A DNA stretch of 64,000 bases from Adiantum capillus-veneris (taxonomy: Eukaryota > Streptophyta > Polypodiopsida > Polypodiales > Pteridaceae), in assembly GCA_014529385.2 (NCBI GenBank), contig CM043971.1:92906840-92970839 (forward strand), read 5' to 3'. Positions 20,895 through 34,816 of this stretch are shown in pieces. The notes under the pieces are model-generated. The model was given only the letters and a program-made list of their open reading frames with translations. It was not told where the DNA came from and made no database searches. Position 1 is the stretch's first letter. The number at the start of each line of letters is the position of its first letter. The translations under genes were made by a program, and so were the position numbers.

Positions 20895-22173
20895 TGTCAC
20901 GTGACACATCCCAACCCTATGTGTCCGTGGACAAACTACACCATAGCAGGGTTTCCGTCAAAGTCCAGTCAAGTTAGATTAGGAGTGATCTGGCACTTTT
21001 GTGAGTCTATTCGTAGACCGTGCATGCCCAGTCACTCAGTGTAGGTGCATATCCTCTGGTTGCATAAGCACAAGCATAAGCATTTCCATCAGATTCCATC
21101 AAAGTCAGTTTGGGGATTTTTCAGATGACTTTATTCCATTTTTCCCTATTTTGACATTTTTCACTTATTTATTAAGTGACTTTTGTTGGGTAGTCAGTAG
21201 GGCAAATTGGGTAAGTTAATTTATAAGCAAACCCAAGTTAGCACAAATTGGCAGATGAGCAGAGAGCACCACAGGCTTTCCCAAGCAGCAGGTGTTCCCT
21301 CCCTCTCGGCAAGAACCTCCCCATTCCCTTGGCGAGGCCCCAACAATCAAGCATAGCGTTTTGCATCTCAGAGCATCTCTCACTCGCCGGCATTACCAGA
21401 TCAGCCATCGCCTATACTTGGACTACCTAGCGTTTCCTCCATGCTAGAGATCGCCAGAAGTGACCAAGGCCAGCGTTTTCTACTGATGAAGGTCAGCGTT
21501 TTTACCAGTCACTAACGCCAGCAAGTAGGCAGTTCTGGCAGCGTTTTGGACCAGCATTGGCTGCGTTTTCAGGATCAGTTTGAACAGCGAATTTCAGCCT
21601 ATCACAGCCTGCTGTGGCAGTGTTTTCAGCCAACCTATCGACACCCAAAAAAACGCAGCCTAAGTGCAGGGAAAAGCAGCGTTTTGCTTGCAGCAATTCA
21701 GCCTGAAACCGCATCAGAATCTCAGATCCATTCAGCGTTTTTCCCTCATCTATCCGACCCGACCAAAACAGCCATTTTCAGCCTTGAACAGTCCAAGAAA
21801 TCAGCAATCAAGAAGAGCCCAGATTTCAGCCAAGTTGCCGTCGTCATCACCGTCGTCGTCATCGGCATAGTCCCATTGCATCAGTCCATTGCATCTGCAT
21901 TGTACGCATTTGTGCAATCAAGTTAGACCACTCTCGCCGACGAGAGTGGGGCCTTCGAAGGAGGGTTTACAAACCTCTCGGTGTCGTATCTCTTTTCTCT
22001 CCTTCTCTCAGTCTCATTCACTTGCACGCACAATATCCATTCACTTTGTTCGTGATCATAGCACTCTCCATAAGACAGAAAGCTCTCTCTTTCCCTAAGA
22101 ACAAAAAGGAACCTTGAGCAATAAAGATCACTAATCTTGAGCAAATACAACATTCATTCCGCTGCACCTAACA
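20895..22173 (+). repeat. 3' LTR of the gypsy element
   Basis: 1279 bp, preceded by the polypurine tract AAAAAGGAGGGGA. Starts TGTCACGTGACACATCCC, ends CACCTAACA, and is followed by the target duplication CCATG. Confidence 0.96.
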
Positions 22174-23361
22174 CCATGCCCATGACTATCCCCACAAGAC
22201 AATATATTCACATAACATGCAATTTAGAAAATTACACTTAGTTCACACTGAACACTGTGTTTCAATCATTTAATCTAGTCGTCTCATCCCGTCCAAAACT
22301 CTTGATGCGCCTAGATCACTGTGCAGCCATCTCATCTTTCCGGAACTCTTGATGCAGTCACAACAATATCCATCCTTCTCATCCAAATAGAAATCTTGAT
22401 GCCCTACAATCTCATTCATTTCACATTCACTTAGCCATCGCATCCAAATCTCGTTCATCTCCCTCTTGGGTTTGTACAAGCGTTTTGACAGATGTTGTTA
22501 CACTTCGGTGGGCATTTGGCATGCCGTGCATGTACTTTTAGATTAGAGGAATCCAACAAGCCATTCCCCGCGTCAATCGGATTCCCAGGCTAGCAAATGT
22601 GCGGCCGTTTCACCTAGGAACATTGTTAAGTCAAGTTTATTAGTAAATCATATACATGCTTTATTTTTATGACTTTGTCTTCCAAGTTTGCCCTACCTAA
22701 CTCTTAAGAGGTTCTTAAGCAGTATACCCACCCTATAAGAGAAGTAGAGCCCCAGCGTTTTGGAGACGAAGGAGTCAGCGCTAGTGCAGACCCAGTGTTT
22801 TGTAGAAATCAGTCCTTGCATTTTTGCTGCCCTGTCGACAACAGATCAACCCAGCAATTTGCTCATCCCTGCCAGCCTTGTGTCAGATCAGCCCCAGCAG
22901 CCAGCGTTTTCAGTTTTCAGCCCGTTCCATCGCCAGAGATGTCAAGAATCTGCTAACGCTACTTTCCTTGCAGCAGCCTGGACCTGCGGCAGCCCATTGA
23001 CCTCTTCTCGGCCATTCCCTCGCCGCATCGAGTGTTCCCATTGCTGTCCATTATCGGCTCCATCATCATCTACGTTTTCAACCATTCATTCCTCTCACAT
23101 CGAGCGCGCAAATCAGCCCCAAATCTATCCCTTGGTGGCCATCAACAACCCCTCATCAAAAAGGATCCAAAGGTGCATCATATCAACCCCTGAGGTGCTT
23201 CATTTTGAAGAGCAAACCGCGGCGACATTCCCCCTTCAAGTCAATAGAGTCTGCATTTGAGGTATTGCATGTCTGTACGTTCCATTTATGCAATCAAAAG
23301 CAAATACCACATCGGCAACGGTGTGGGGGGGCCCTTGAGTGGGTTGGTTGGGACCCCATCT

Positions 23362-23363
<2 letters not shown>

Positions 23364-23397
<34 letters not shown>
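23364..23397 (+). repeat. (CT)n microsatellite
   Basis: A 34-bp pure CT tract. Confidence 0.95.
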
Positions 23398-23401
<4 letters not shown>

Positions 23402-23683
23402 CAAGTCTTGAGTTCAACTCCTCGTCGGCTAGATCTTTAAGGTCTCTTGGAATAGTTTCCTACGACGTTAATACTCTCTTCTTCTCGGGTGTGTGTGTGG
23501 ATGTGTGTGTGTGTGTGCGAGCTAATAAAAAGAGGAAAATGGTATAACCTTTCTATCACCCAAGTGTGGTAGATTGGTTATGCCATTTCCCTCTTGAATA
23601 ACAAGTCTTGAGTTCAACTCCTCGTCGGCTAGATCTTTAAGGTCTGGGATAGTTTCCTTTGACGTTAAAACTCTCTTCTCTTC
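23398..23683 (+). repeat. Direct duplication of about 85 bp with tRNA-like boxes
   Basis: The segment ATAACAAGTCTTGAGTTCAA through CTCTCTTC occurs at 23398-23486 and 23599-23683. The second copy is preceded by CACCCAAGTGTGGTAGATTGG, which together with GAGTTCAACTCC looks like A and B boxes of a tRNA-derived SINE on the + strand. Confidence 0.5.
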
Positions 23684-23685
23684 TT

Positions 23686-23718
23686 CTTCTCCTCCTTCTC
23701 CTCTTCCTCCTCCTCCTC

Positions 23719-23799
<81 letters not shown>
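23686..23799 (+). repeat. Compound (TCC)n-(CT)n microsatellite
   Basis: TTC/TCC triplets (23686-23721) run into a pure CT tract of 78 bp (23722-23799). Confidence 0.95.
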
Positions 23800-23801
<2 letters not shown>

Positions 23802-24188
23802 CTCTTTTATTCGCTCTCTACAAGGAACATCATTCGTACTAAATAGCACCCACTCAACCAAGGAAATAAGTAAAGATTTGTGAAAGTGTAAAGTCTAGAT
23901 CTTCACCATTTCAATTCCGCGGCATCTGACATTTGCAAATGCTAGTTGTGCGACTTGTGAGTCGGTTGAGTTGAGCAGATTCTTGTAAGATCTGGATTTA
24001 CTTTCAGCGCGGACATCATTTTACTTCCTAAACATCTTTTGGGGGTAGCAGTTGAATCATAAACAGCAGCATACTTTTCTACTGCGGAAATTTATTACAG
24101 ATACCTTGTCCACAAAACCCTCTTTACAGTTGCAGATTTCTCGCTCCAGCTTTCTAATCCGTTTTCCTTTCCAAGAGCTGAGAGGGGA

Positions 24189-27190
<3,002 letters not shown>

Positions 27191-27196
27191 AAGCCT

Positions 27197-27842
27197 CAAG
27201 GCACCGTACAATTCTCATTTTAACCATTTACATTTGTACAATGTACATCTTAGGAGGCCTTTCCACGGTGCGTTTGGAAAAGGAATTGAGGGTGTTTGTT
27301 TCATAAAGCATGCATCCCTTTTTTTTTTTTAAAGGAGGCCGTTCCTTTTCATAAACTTTTGTTAAAAGGCAAAAGTTTATGAAAAGAAACGCTCGTTTGA
27401 AGTGACTTGGCAGCTTACATTTCAAGTGTTCGGGAAAAATGTGTCTCAGCTTACTATCTTGCCGTTTTCAATTTCAAAAATGCCGGTTCAGGGCAAGGGG
27501 AAAAGGAGAAATTCAGCCTCAAAATAGAGACAAATAGTGTAAAATATTTTTAAAAAAACACCTAGTTTTTAAAATTTTCCTCTTGGCGAATTCAAGGAAA
27601 GGAATTTTGTATGTTTGGAGCCGAACATTGATATAAGGAAATGACTTGAAGTAGCAAGTCTTGGAAAAGGGATGTGAAAGTGTGGGGATGTACTAGGCTC
27701 TAGCTACCTTCTAGGTTCCTTTAAGAAAAGTTTGGGAGCAATTTTGAAAGTGTCTCATGGGAATGTCCTGTTAGAGGGCTCCCCATAGGTCCTCTAAAAG
27801 CACCGTACAATTCTTATTTCCGTTTGTACATCTTAGAGGGGA
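27197..27842. repeat. Region bounded by about 50-bp diverged direct repeats, with an inner hairpin
   Basis: GCACCGTACAATTCTCATTT..TACATCTTAG at 27197-27253 recurs as GCACCGTACAATTCTTATTT..TACATCTTAG at about 27800-27836. Between them lies a perfect 17-bp inverted repeat, CTTTTCATAAACTTTTG (27345-27361) with its complement at 27370-27386, separated by 8 bases. Confidence 0.6.
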
Positions 27843-27859
27843 GCATAAACTCCGTTTGT

Positions 27860-28730
27860 TGATGGTTCTTGGATTTTAGATAGTGGAGAATCCCTACATA
27901 TGACTAGTAAGAAAGATTGGTATACCGTATAGTTCCTAGAAGCCTCTATAGGAACTCATTAGTGTACAATTGTTAGGAATAATGCAAAGTGCGTAGCACA
28001 AGGTTCTGGAATAATTTCTTGCACTCACAAGTGAAACTAAGAAACTCTCAAATGTGTCATACGTGCCACAAATCAAGAAGAATTTTCTCTCGTTTGCTTC
28101 AATCACTGTTCGTCTTGAAGTTTGCTTCAAGCAAACTAGAGCAAAAATCTTGGATTCTAAAGGTAATACAATGGGAAAGGGAGTAAGTCACAACAATCTT
28201 TATGAGCTTTTTGCACTTACTGTAACGAGATTTGGTCACCTAAGTATTGTTGTGCTAAAAGAGAAGCAGAGATCTAAGCAAGCATGCCTCAAATCTCAAA
28301 TATAAATGAATATGTGAGGCTTGCATGATGGGCAAGCAACAAAAAGAGACATTTCCACAAGCGAGTAATAATCAAGCAAACTCTCCTCTAGTGGTACATG
28401 TGAATCTCTATAGTAAAATGTCTACTTTTATTTTTGGATGGATCATTGGACTTTTTGTTGACTTTAGTGGAAAGATGTGAGTGTATTTCATTCATGAAAA
28501 GTCTGAAGATTTTGAAAAAAATAAAGTGTTGCACAAGCTTGTAGAAATGAGACAAGAAAGAAGGTCAAGAAACTTTGCACATATAGAGGAGGAGACATTC
28601 CTTTTAAATAAATTCAACAACTATTGCAATGAGCATGGCATTAAGTGTCACCTTACTACTGCTTACATACCACAATAGAATGGAGTTGTGAAACGTCAAC
28701 ATCGGACCGTAGTAGAGAGAGGCCTCTTGA
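27860..28730 (+). pseudogene. Ty1/copia fragment (protease to integrase)
   Basis: WILDSGESLHMTSKKDW near 27868-27920 is a copia protease active-site region. KLSNVSYVPQIKKNFLS (about 28033-28095) and the following KGVSHNNLYEL match the segment between protease and integrase. The 28481-28678 frame holds the integrase core (YFIHEKSEDFEKN, EFNNYCNEHGIKCHLTTAY) up to PQ, then TAG at 28676-28678 where PQQNGV is expected. The RSDRGGE part is corrupted. Large parts are deleted, and it ends abruptly against gypsy gag. Confidence 0.8.
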
Positions 28731-31690
28731 TGACACCCCCAAAAGAAGACTCTCTCCCATACGAGAGGAGGAATCCAAAGAACGAGAAAGTAATGAATGC
28801 CTAAGTTCCTTTGAAGATGTGGCTCCACAAAGACGGCAGTGTAGACGGTCGTCAACTCCTCCCAAGAGGAAATGATCAACCAGAGGTCACCCTCTTCTCC
28901 TTCTTCTTCACCTTCCTCCTCTTCCAACGAAAGCTATGGGTATTCTCCTAAAGAATACAAGAGGGGAGGACATCACAAATCTTACCTTGCATGGTGAAGG
29001 TCCCAAAAGCTCAAGAAATTCAAAGAGGGAGGAAAGAGTATCCCTTTTCTCACCTACGATGACACCTTTGGTACTATCGACAAAGTTATATTGGCCTTCA
29101 TCTAGCAATTTGATGCTGCCTTTGGAGACGACGGCTTCACGGAGTCCTCCAAGCTACGCCATGTAGCTATGCACTTGAACCAGAAATCAACTCGTCAATG
29201 GTGGGCTAGCCTTCGTGGCAATGGCAAAGCCCCAAATACATGGAAAACTCTACGAGTTTCCATCATGAAGCAATTCCTTGCAAGCGATGCAAATGACAAA
29301 GTGCTTACCGAATGGCAGAGTTTGAAGCTTCTCTCCCATGAGTGTATCCACAAATACGTGGACAAATTATGGGATTTACATTTCAAGGCTGTCTTTCAAA
29401 AGATAGACTTCGCCAAGCAAAAGCAACAATTCTATGCAGGATTACCTGAAGAGATGGCCGAGTATGTCAACTCCTAATGGCCTGGTTCTATTATTAAAGT
29501 AATCCACCCTACTATGGTTGCTCCGCACATCAATTTCCAACAAGGGGCTAGAAGGAATGTCAAGCCCATGGAAAGCAAAGACAAAAATGATGCAAAGGGG
29601 AAAACCAATGCCCAAAATTCTTCCCAAGGCAATTCCAACAACAACAACAATCGTTCCAAGGAGAAGGGAGTTTACAAAGGTAAAAATAAACTCTCTCCTG
29701 AAGAGCTTGAGGCTTTTCGCAAGGACCACAAATGTTTTAAGTGTGGGGAGAAAAGACACGGTTATCATTCTTGCCCCAAGAGAAATGCCTGCAATGAGAC
29801 TCCTAGAGCTTCCACTATCGAAGCTCCAACATAGGATGCTCAATGCAAAGGATCACCTCTCTCATATGCTTGGGAAAAGGTAAGGGAACATGGTGCCTTC
29901 ATCTTGTTTGACCCTGGCTCTACTCACAACTTCATATCAATGGAGTTGGACACCAAGTTCGGCATTCATGCTTTCGAGATGGGAGATATTGTAATTGTCG
30001 ATACCGCTTTCAAGGGATAGCAAGCCTCTGTTACTCCCTTGATTGGGAAGTTGAGACTGCATGTCCAAAGCTATGTCAACAAAGAAGACTTTTTCATATC
30101 TCCTCTCCAACATGAGGATGCTATCCTAGGGGCACCATGGTTCAACCGCATGGCTGCCAACATGAAGTTCCCTGAAAGGCGAATCTACTTCACCTAGAGC
30201 GGAAATAACATGTATATAGATGCTAGTGAGTCTGGTCGTACTATACCACTTGTAAATCCTCCTGCATTTGATAGCTCAGTTTCTGCGTACATGATTTTTA
30301 TCAAAGAGTCCCTAAAAGATCCTAATGTTTCATCAAATGTAAATGGTAGGAATCAAGAAGAGTTAGACTTGTCTAATTTTCTAAAAGGATTCCAAGATGT
30401 GTTCATCAATGATATCCCTATGGACTTACCTCCAAAACGAGGGAATGATGACGATTGAATTGAGCTCCTTCCAGGAAGCTTATCGCCTAACAAACCTCCT
30501 TATCGAGTTTCCCAATCTCAACAAGAGGAGATCATGAGACAAGTATAAGAATTGGTAGACAAAGGGATGGTGAGGCCTAGATCCTCTCCTTTTTGTTCTT
30601 AGTCCATTTAGTGCAAAAGAAAGATGGTACATACCTCATGTGTGTGGACTATCGAGCACTAAACCATATCACTATCAAAAACAAATTTCTCGTAGCTCGG
30701 TTAAAAGATCTATTTGATAAGCTACAAGGCTCTACCTACTTCAGTAGGATTGACCTTAAAAGTGACTACCATCAAATAAGGATAGTGAATGAAGATATCC
30801 TATAAAGACTGTGTTTCGTACAATGTTCGATCTTTATGAATATCTAGTCGTGCCTTTTGGCTTGACTAACGCATTAGCCACGTTCAATCATTTAATGGAG
30901 AAAATCTTTAGACCCTACCGCAAATTCACGGGAGTGTTCTTTGATGATATCATCAGCTATTCCAAGTCCTTGGAGGAACACAAGCAACATCTCCAGGTGA
31001 TTTTTCAAGCATTGAGGGAGAACAAGCTTTTAATCAATCAAAAGAAAAGTGAATTTTTCCTTCAAGAGATTCAATACTTAGGTCATATTATCTCTCAAGA
31101 TGGTATTCATATGGATCCATCAAAGTTAGAGGTAATAAAAGCATGGCCTAATCCAAGGAATCTACATGAGCTAAGAAGCTTTATTGGTATGTGCATACTA
31201 TAGATGCTTCATAGCAAAATTCTCTCAAACATCAAGACCATTACATGGCTTAACAAAGAAGAACGTTAAATACTCATGGACTGCTAAGGAGCAAAATTCT
31301 TTTGACAAGCTCAAAGAGAAGATAACCTCTCAACCAGTCCTTATGCTTCTGGATCTCTCAAAGCCATTTGAGGTCCAATGTGATGCTTGTGGTGATTTCC
31401 TTGGAGCATTCTTGCTTCAAGAAGGGCATGGCGCCATAGCATATGACAGCCGAAGGCTCAATACGGATGTACGAGTCATTTATGAAAAAGAGCTTTTAGT
31501 TGTTGTACATGCCCTAGACACATGGAAGCACTATCTATTGGGGACTCTATTTATTTTACGAACAGACCACCAAAGTCTCAAGTACTTCATGACGCAAACC
31601 AAGCTTTCCAAAAAACAAATGAGGTGGGCAAGTTTTCTTTCGCGATTTTATTTCATATTGCTCACATGGCTGGTAAGCACAATCAAGTGA
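28731..31690 (+). pseudogene. Decayed Ty3/gypsy gag-PR-RT-RNase H
   Basis: The gag capsid-like region starts near 29050 (YDDTFGTIDKVILAF) with a TAG at 29103-29105. It continues through RQWWASLRGNGKAP and a good CCHC knuckle, CFKCGEKRHGYHSC, near 29740. Protease FDPGSTHNFIS lies near 29920. Further stops are at 30018-30020 and 30195-30197 (both TAG), near 30457 (TGA) and near 30547 (TAA). RT is spread over frames 30593-30805 (VDYRALN) and 30811-31203 (FFDD). RNase H lies at 31184-31690, with TDHQSLKYF intact. No 5' LTR is visible, because the 5' part is replaced by the copia fragment. Confidence 0.9.
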
Positions 31691-31850
31691 CCCTCTCGAA
31701 ATCGAAGACCGAGAAGAGGTGCTACAACTCGAAGCTATCCTTCGGCATGAAGACAGATTATCCGACGGTATCTTATTAAGTTCAAAAATTATCCTTTTGA
31801 AGATACTAGATGGATGCAAGGAATACAGCTTAAGGATAGTATGAACCTTG
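31691..31850 (+). pseudogene. Chromodomain-like tail directly after RNase H; integrase deleted
   Basis: After RNase H the sequence passes within about 100 bases to IKFKNYPFEDTRWMQGIQLKD (about 31777-31840), the kind of sequence that ends plant chromovirus integrases. The whole zinc-finger and DDE core, normally about 1 kb, is missing. Confidence 0.6.
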
Positions 31851-32219
31851 TTAATGCTTACAATGCTACATTAGTAAGCAAATGTACATGTTTCTTTAAA
31901 TGATCAATGTTTTTGTTTTATAAGACATTCTCTTTTTATTGTGCAAAATTTAAGTAATATGCATGTTTATAATCATGTTTGTGACGATGTCTCTCAAACA
32001 CCAAGTAGAATTTGTCACTCTACTTGGGAGAATGAAATGGACTAAAGAGCAGACATGCTTGCGGCAGCTACGTCTCCCAAGCACCAAATGGATTGGTCAC
32101 TCATCTTGGAATAATGACTAAGGCTTTATCTCTACCCGCTAAGAAACCTTGATAATGACTAAGGCTTTATCTCTTCTACCTCATAGTCGAGGACGACTAT
32201 GATTTCAAGAGAGAGGTAA

Positions 32220-32510
32220 TGTCAAAAGATCTATATCTAACCAACCCAAATGATTTTCTCATATTAAACTTATTATCTAATGTGGGAAAATAAACGAGAA
32301 CAAGGGCTGGAATATAGACACGTGCTTACAAATCTATCTCAACACGGGGCCAATGGTTAAGGGGTCCAAATGAGAGATGGTATGTCTAAGAGCGAGGCTA
32401 CCTAATGGAGCTTAAAGACCTTAGGGTTAGCTTCATTGAAGACCTCCAATAGTTAGTGTGAAAAGCCTTGGACCTTAGGTAATCTAGGGTTGTGCTTGAG
32501 GTGGGAGCCC
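32220..32510 (+). repeat. Start of the 3' LTR of the decayed gypsy element
   Basis: A stretch typical of the 3' leader (GAGGACGACTATGATTTCAA, then GAGAGAGG) precedes TGTCAAAAGATCTATATC at 32220. The LTR end was not found, and the listed end is only the point where a minisatellite begins. Confidence 0.5.
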
Positions 32511-32512
32511 GT

Positions 32513-32613
32513 TGGCCCAAGCTTGAGGTGCTTGTCGTGCTTGTTGACTAAGGTGCTTGAGGTGCTTAATGACTAAGGTGCTAAGGTGCTCCATGACTAA
32601 GGTGCTTGAGGGG
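32513..32613 (+). repeat. Short minisatellite GACTAAGGTGCTTGAGGTGC
   Basis: Four to five imperfect units built from GACTAAGGTGCTTGAG and GGTGCTT occur in about 100 bp. Confidence 0.7.
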
Positions 32614-33021
32614 GTAAGGTATTCAAAAGTCAATGCATATCCCTACACAAGGGGGGGCGAGAGCCCTCATTGTACGGGATAGAGAGATAACACATACATC
32701 TTCACACAAGGCAAGCTTGGTACAAGAAAGTAAATAGGACACTTGTCAAGCTCCCTCTTCATGTTTCCTCATGGTGTGCCTAAAGCCTACTGATTGGTCT
32801 CCTAAGGGGTCCAATGATAATTTAGTTAATTTTATTAATTATCTATGCATTTATCAAGTCCTCTCTCTCAAAGGGGAAAGGGGAACACCTATCCCAAGGC
32901 TACCCTTGTCGCTTGATATGCACTAAGCATGTGATTGGCCAAGCTTAAAGAGGTCCAATCATGTGCAAGATAGTGCTAGAAGAGGGGGTCGACCAAAGCA
33001 AGAAGGGGGCTAGCTTGGGGG

Positions 33022-33024
<3 letters not shown>

Positions 33025-33069
<45 letters not shown>
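33025..33069 (+). repeat. (CT)n microsatellite
   Basis: 45 bp of CT. Confidence 0.96.
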
Positions 33070-33072
<3 letters not shown>

Positions 33073-34610
33073 GTGTGAAGTGGAAAGTGCAAGAGCTCCA
33101 TTTCCTTCTCCAAGCTAGTAGAGAAGTTGAGAGCTTACACCAACACTCTTGGCTATGGAATGCAAATCCAACCAAGAGCCATGCTTCAATGCTTAAGCTT
33201 GCCATCTTCTCCATCTTCATTACTATGCTATTATGTATGCTAGCAAGAAGAAGAAGAACTATTTCTTTCTCCTATGAATGTTTCTTCTTCCTCTCCCCTA
33301 CCCTCATTCCCCGCTATCTCTCTCCACCTTTGAAGGTGTTTGAGGCCTTGGGACTGAGGCTGTGGATAGTTAATGCTTTTTACAAAGTCTATGTTATGCT
33401 CGTGACGCAAGAAGATTTCCATCTTGATTGCATCACCTAGGTCACAAGGAACATAAGTCTCTCTTTATGGGAGAACATATAATACAAAAGCCTATTGGAG
33501 GGGGGACCGGCTCCACATAAATCTGGTCCTCACCTGTTGTCAAGTTCTCTAAACTCTTTCTCTTGCAAAAGTATTGTTCATGCCAAGTTAATTAAGTATT
33601 ATGGTTAAGTTGTTGCCACTAAATAAGTTCACCCTCTATGTTCTCAAAGTAATCTCACAAAAATGATTTATCTAATTATCCTAATTCTGCTATTCTCAAA
33701 GTTCATAGGCCATTTCCTTACAATTCCAACTTACACGCTGATGAGGCCTTTATTTTTTATTCGGATGATACAAAGCAAATTCAAAAGCCATCATACGTGA
33801 GAAATCACTCACCAAAAATAGCAAATTCATAGTCGTTGGAATATCTTGGCCGTACGACGGTCGAAAAGTGACCAAAAAATGGTCAATCAATGGCGCGTAG
33901 TCAATGGCTAGTGGCAAGCACGTGGCATTCAACGGTCGATGGACGATTTCTAGATAGGCTTGGCTACACATGGGCGCATGGACATACTTATTTCATGAGA
34001 GAGGGTAGCCCAAAGACATTTATATAAGGAGGCAATCTCCATGAACCATGACATCCATATGGAAGGATAACCAGCCCATTGTATTTCTGACTACTAGCTC
34101 TACTTGTTTATATTGGCATCTAAGGTCTACCTTGAGAGCACACGAATGGATGATGCCATCACTTTGTAATAGTGCTAATCTATTTTTTTTAATTTCCCAC
34201 TAATCTAATTTGCATCGTATCTCTCTCTACTCTCCTTGCTAGAAGATTCTATTTTGTTCTACATTTCTTACATATATATGTATGTATGTATGTGTACACA
34301 CACACACACACATATAATGGCATGCAGTTCAAGGTTAAGAAACGAGCTTTTGAAAAAAGGAACTAAATCCTTTTCATTGAGATTTTATAAGGAACTTACA
34401 AGGTTTAAGAGAGTATCAGATTTTTGGGCGTTTTCTTATTGGTTGTACTCCCCATTCGCTTGTGCAAGCTCTTGTATATTTCTTTGGATCTTTTGGATAC
34501 TCTCATGGGGACTCAGATTCCTATTTGACATCGACTATTGGGACTTATTTTGGGCCATTCTATGGACGATGTGGGATAGGCTCGAGGCGTCCACTAGGAA
34601 ATATATAAGG
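33070..34610. other. Intergenic stretch, nothing recognised
   Basis: AT-rich, with a short (CA)n near 34291-34311 (GTGTACACACAC). No TE protein or host gene motif was seen. Confidence 0.5.
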
Positions 34611-34816
34611 TAGCACGTGCGAACAAAATAAGGGATTTAGAATTAGGTACATTTACATATAAATGTACTTACATAAAGGGTTTTTTAATTGAAAAAAGAA
34701 AAAAAAATCATAGAAGGACTAGTTTTTTTACAAAAATACATAGATAAGGGGTACATTTAATATTTGAAAATACACAAGTAAGGGACTATTTAAATACCTC
34801 TTGTTCGCACGTGCTA
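34611..34816. mobile_element. MITE with perfect 16-bp terminal inverted repeats
   Basis: TAGCACGTGCGAACAA at 34611-34626 is the exact complement of TTGTTCGCACGTGCTA at 34801-34816. The outermost TA could be part of the inverted repeat or a TA target duplication, which would fit Tc1/mariner-like insertion. The 206-bp element is AT-rich, contains a smaller hairpin (ACATTTACATATAAATGT) and has no coding capacity. The TIR was not matched to a named family. Confidence 0.85.

Larger units (their letters stand above)
9205..22173 (+). mobile_element. Ty3/gypsy retrotransposon (chromovirus-like) carrying a nested copia
   Basis: The element has two 1279-bp LTRs, a tRNA-iMet primer-binding site, gag, protease, RT, RNase H, integrase and a chromodomain-like tail. 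It is flanked by a perfect 5-bp target duplication CCATG (9200-9204 and 22174-22178). The 5' LTR is split after its first six bases (9205-9210) by the copia element at 9211-14352 and resumes at 14353 after a duplicated GTCAC. Removing the insert restores an LTR of exactly the length of the 3' copy. About 18 differences between the LTRs were counted by eye, indicating moderate age. gag has two frameshifts and a stop, and gag-PR is separated from RT by a TAG. Domain order PR-RT-RH-IN fixes Ty3/gypsy. Confidence 0.95.
22496..23931 (+). repeat. Diverged LTR relic related to the gypsy LTR
   Basis: Its end (ATTCCGCGGCATCTGACA, 23914-23931) resembles the gypsy LTR end (ATTCCGCTGCACCTAACA). Its middle shares the CAGCGTTTT words and the order of the LTR 3' part: TTTATGCAATCAAAAGC, then GTGGGGGGGCCCTTGAGTGGG, then a CT-rich tract. 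The start TGTTACAC at 22496 is a guess. No primer-binding site follows and no target duplication was seen, so it may be a solo or broken LTR. It is interrupted by microsatellites and an 85-bp duplication. Confidence 0.45.
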
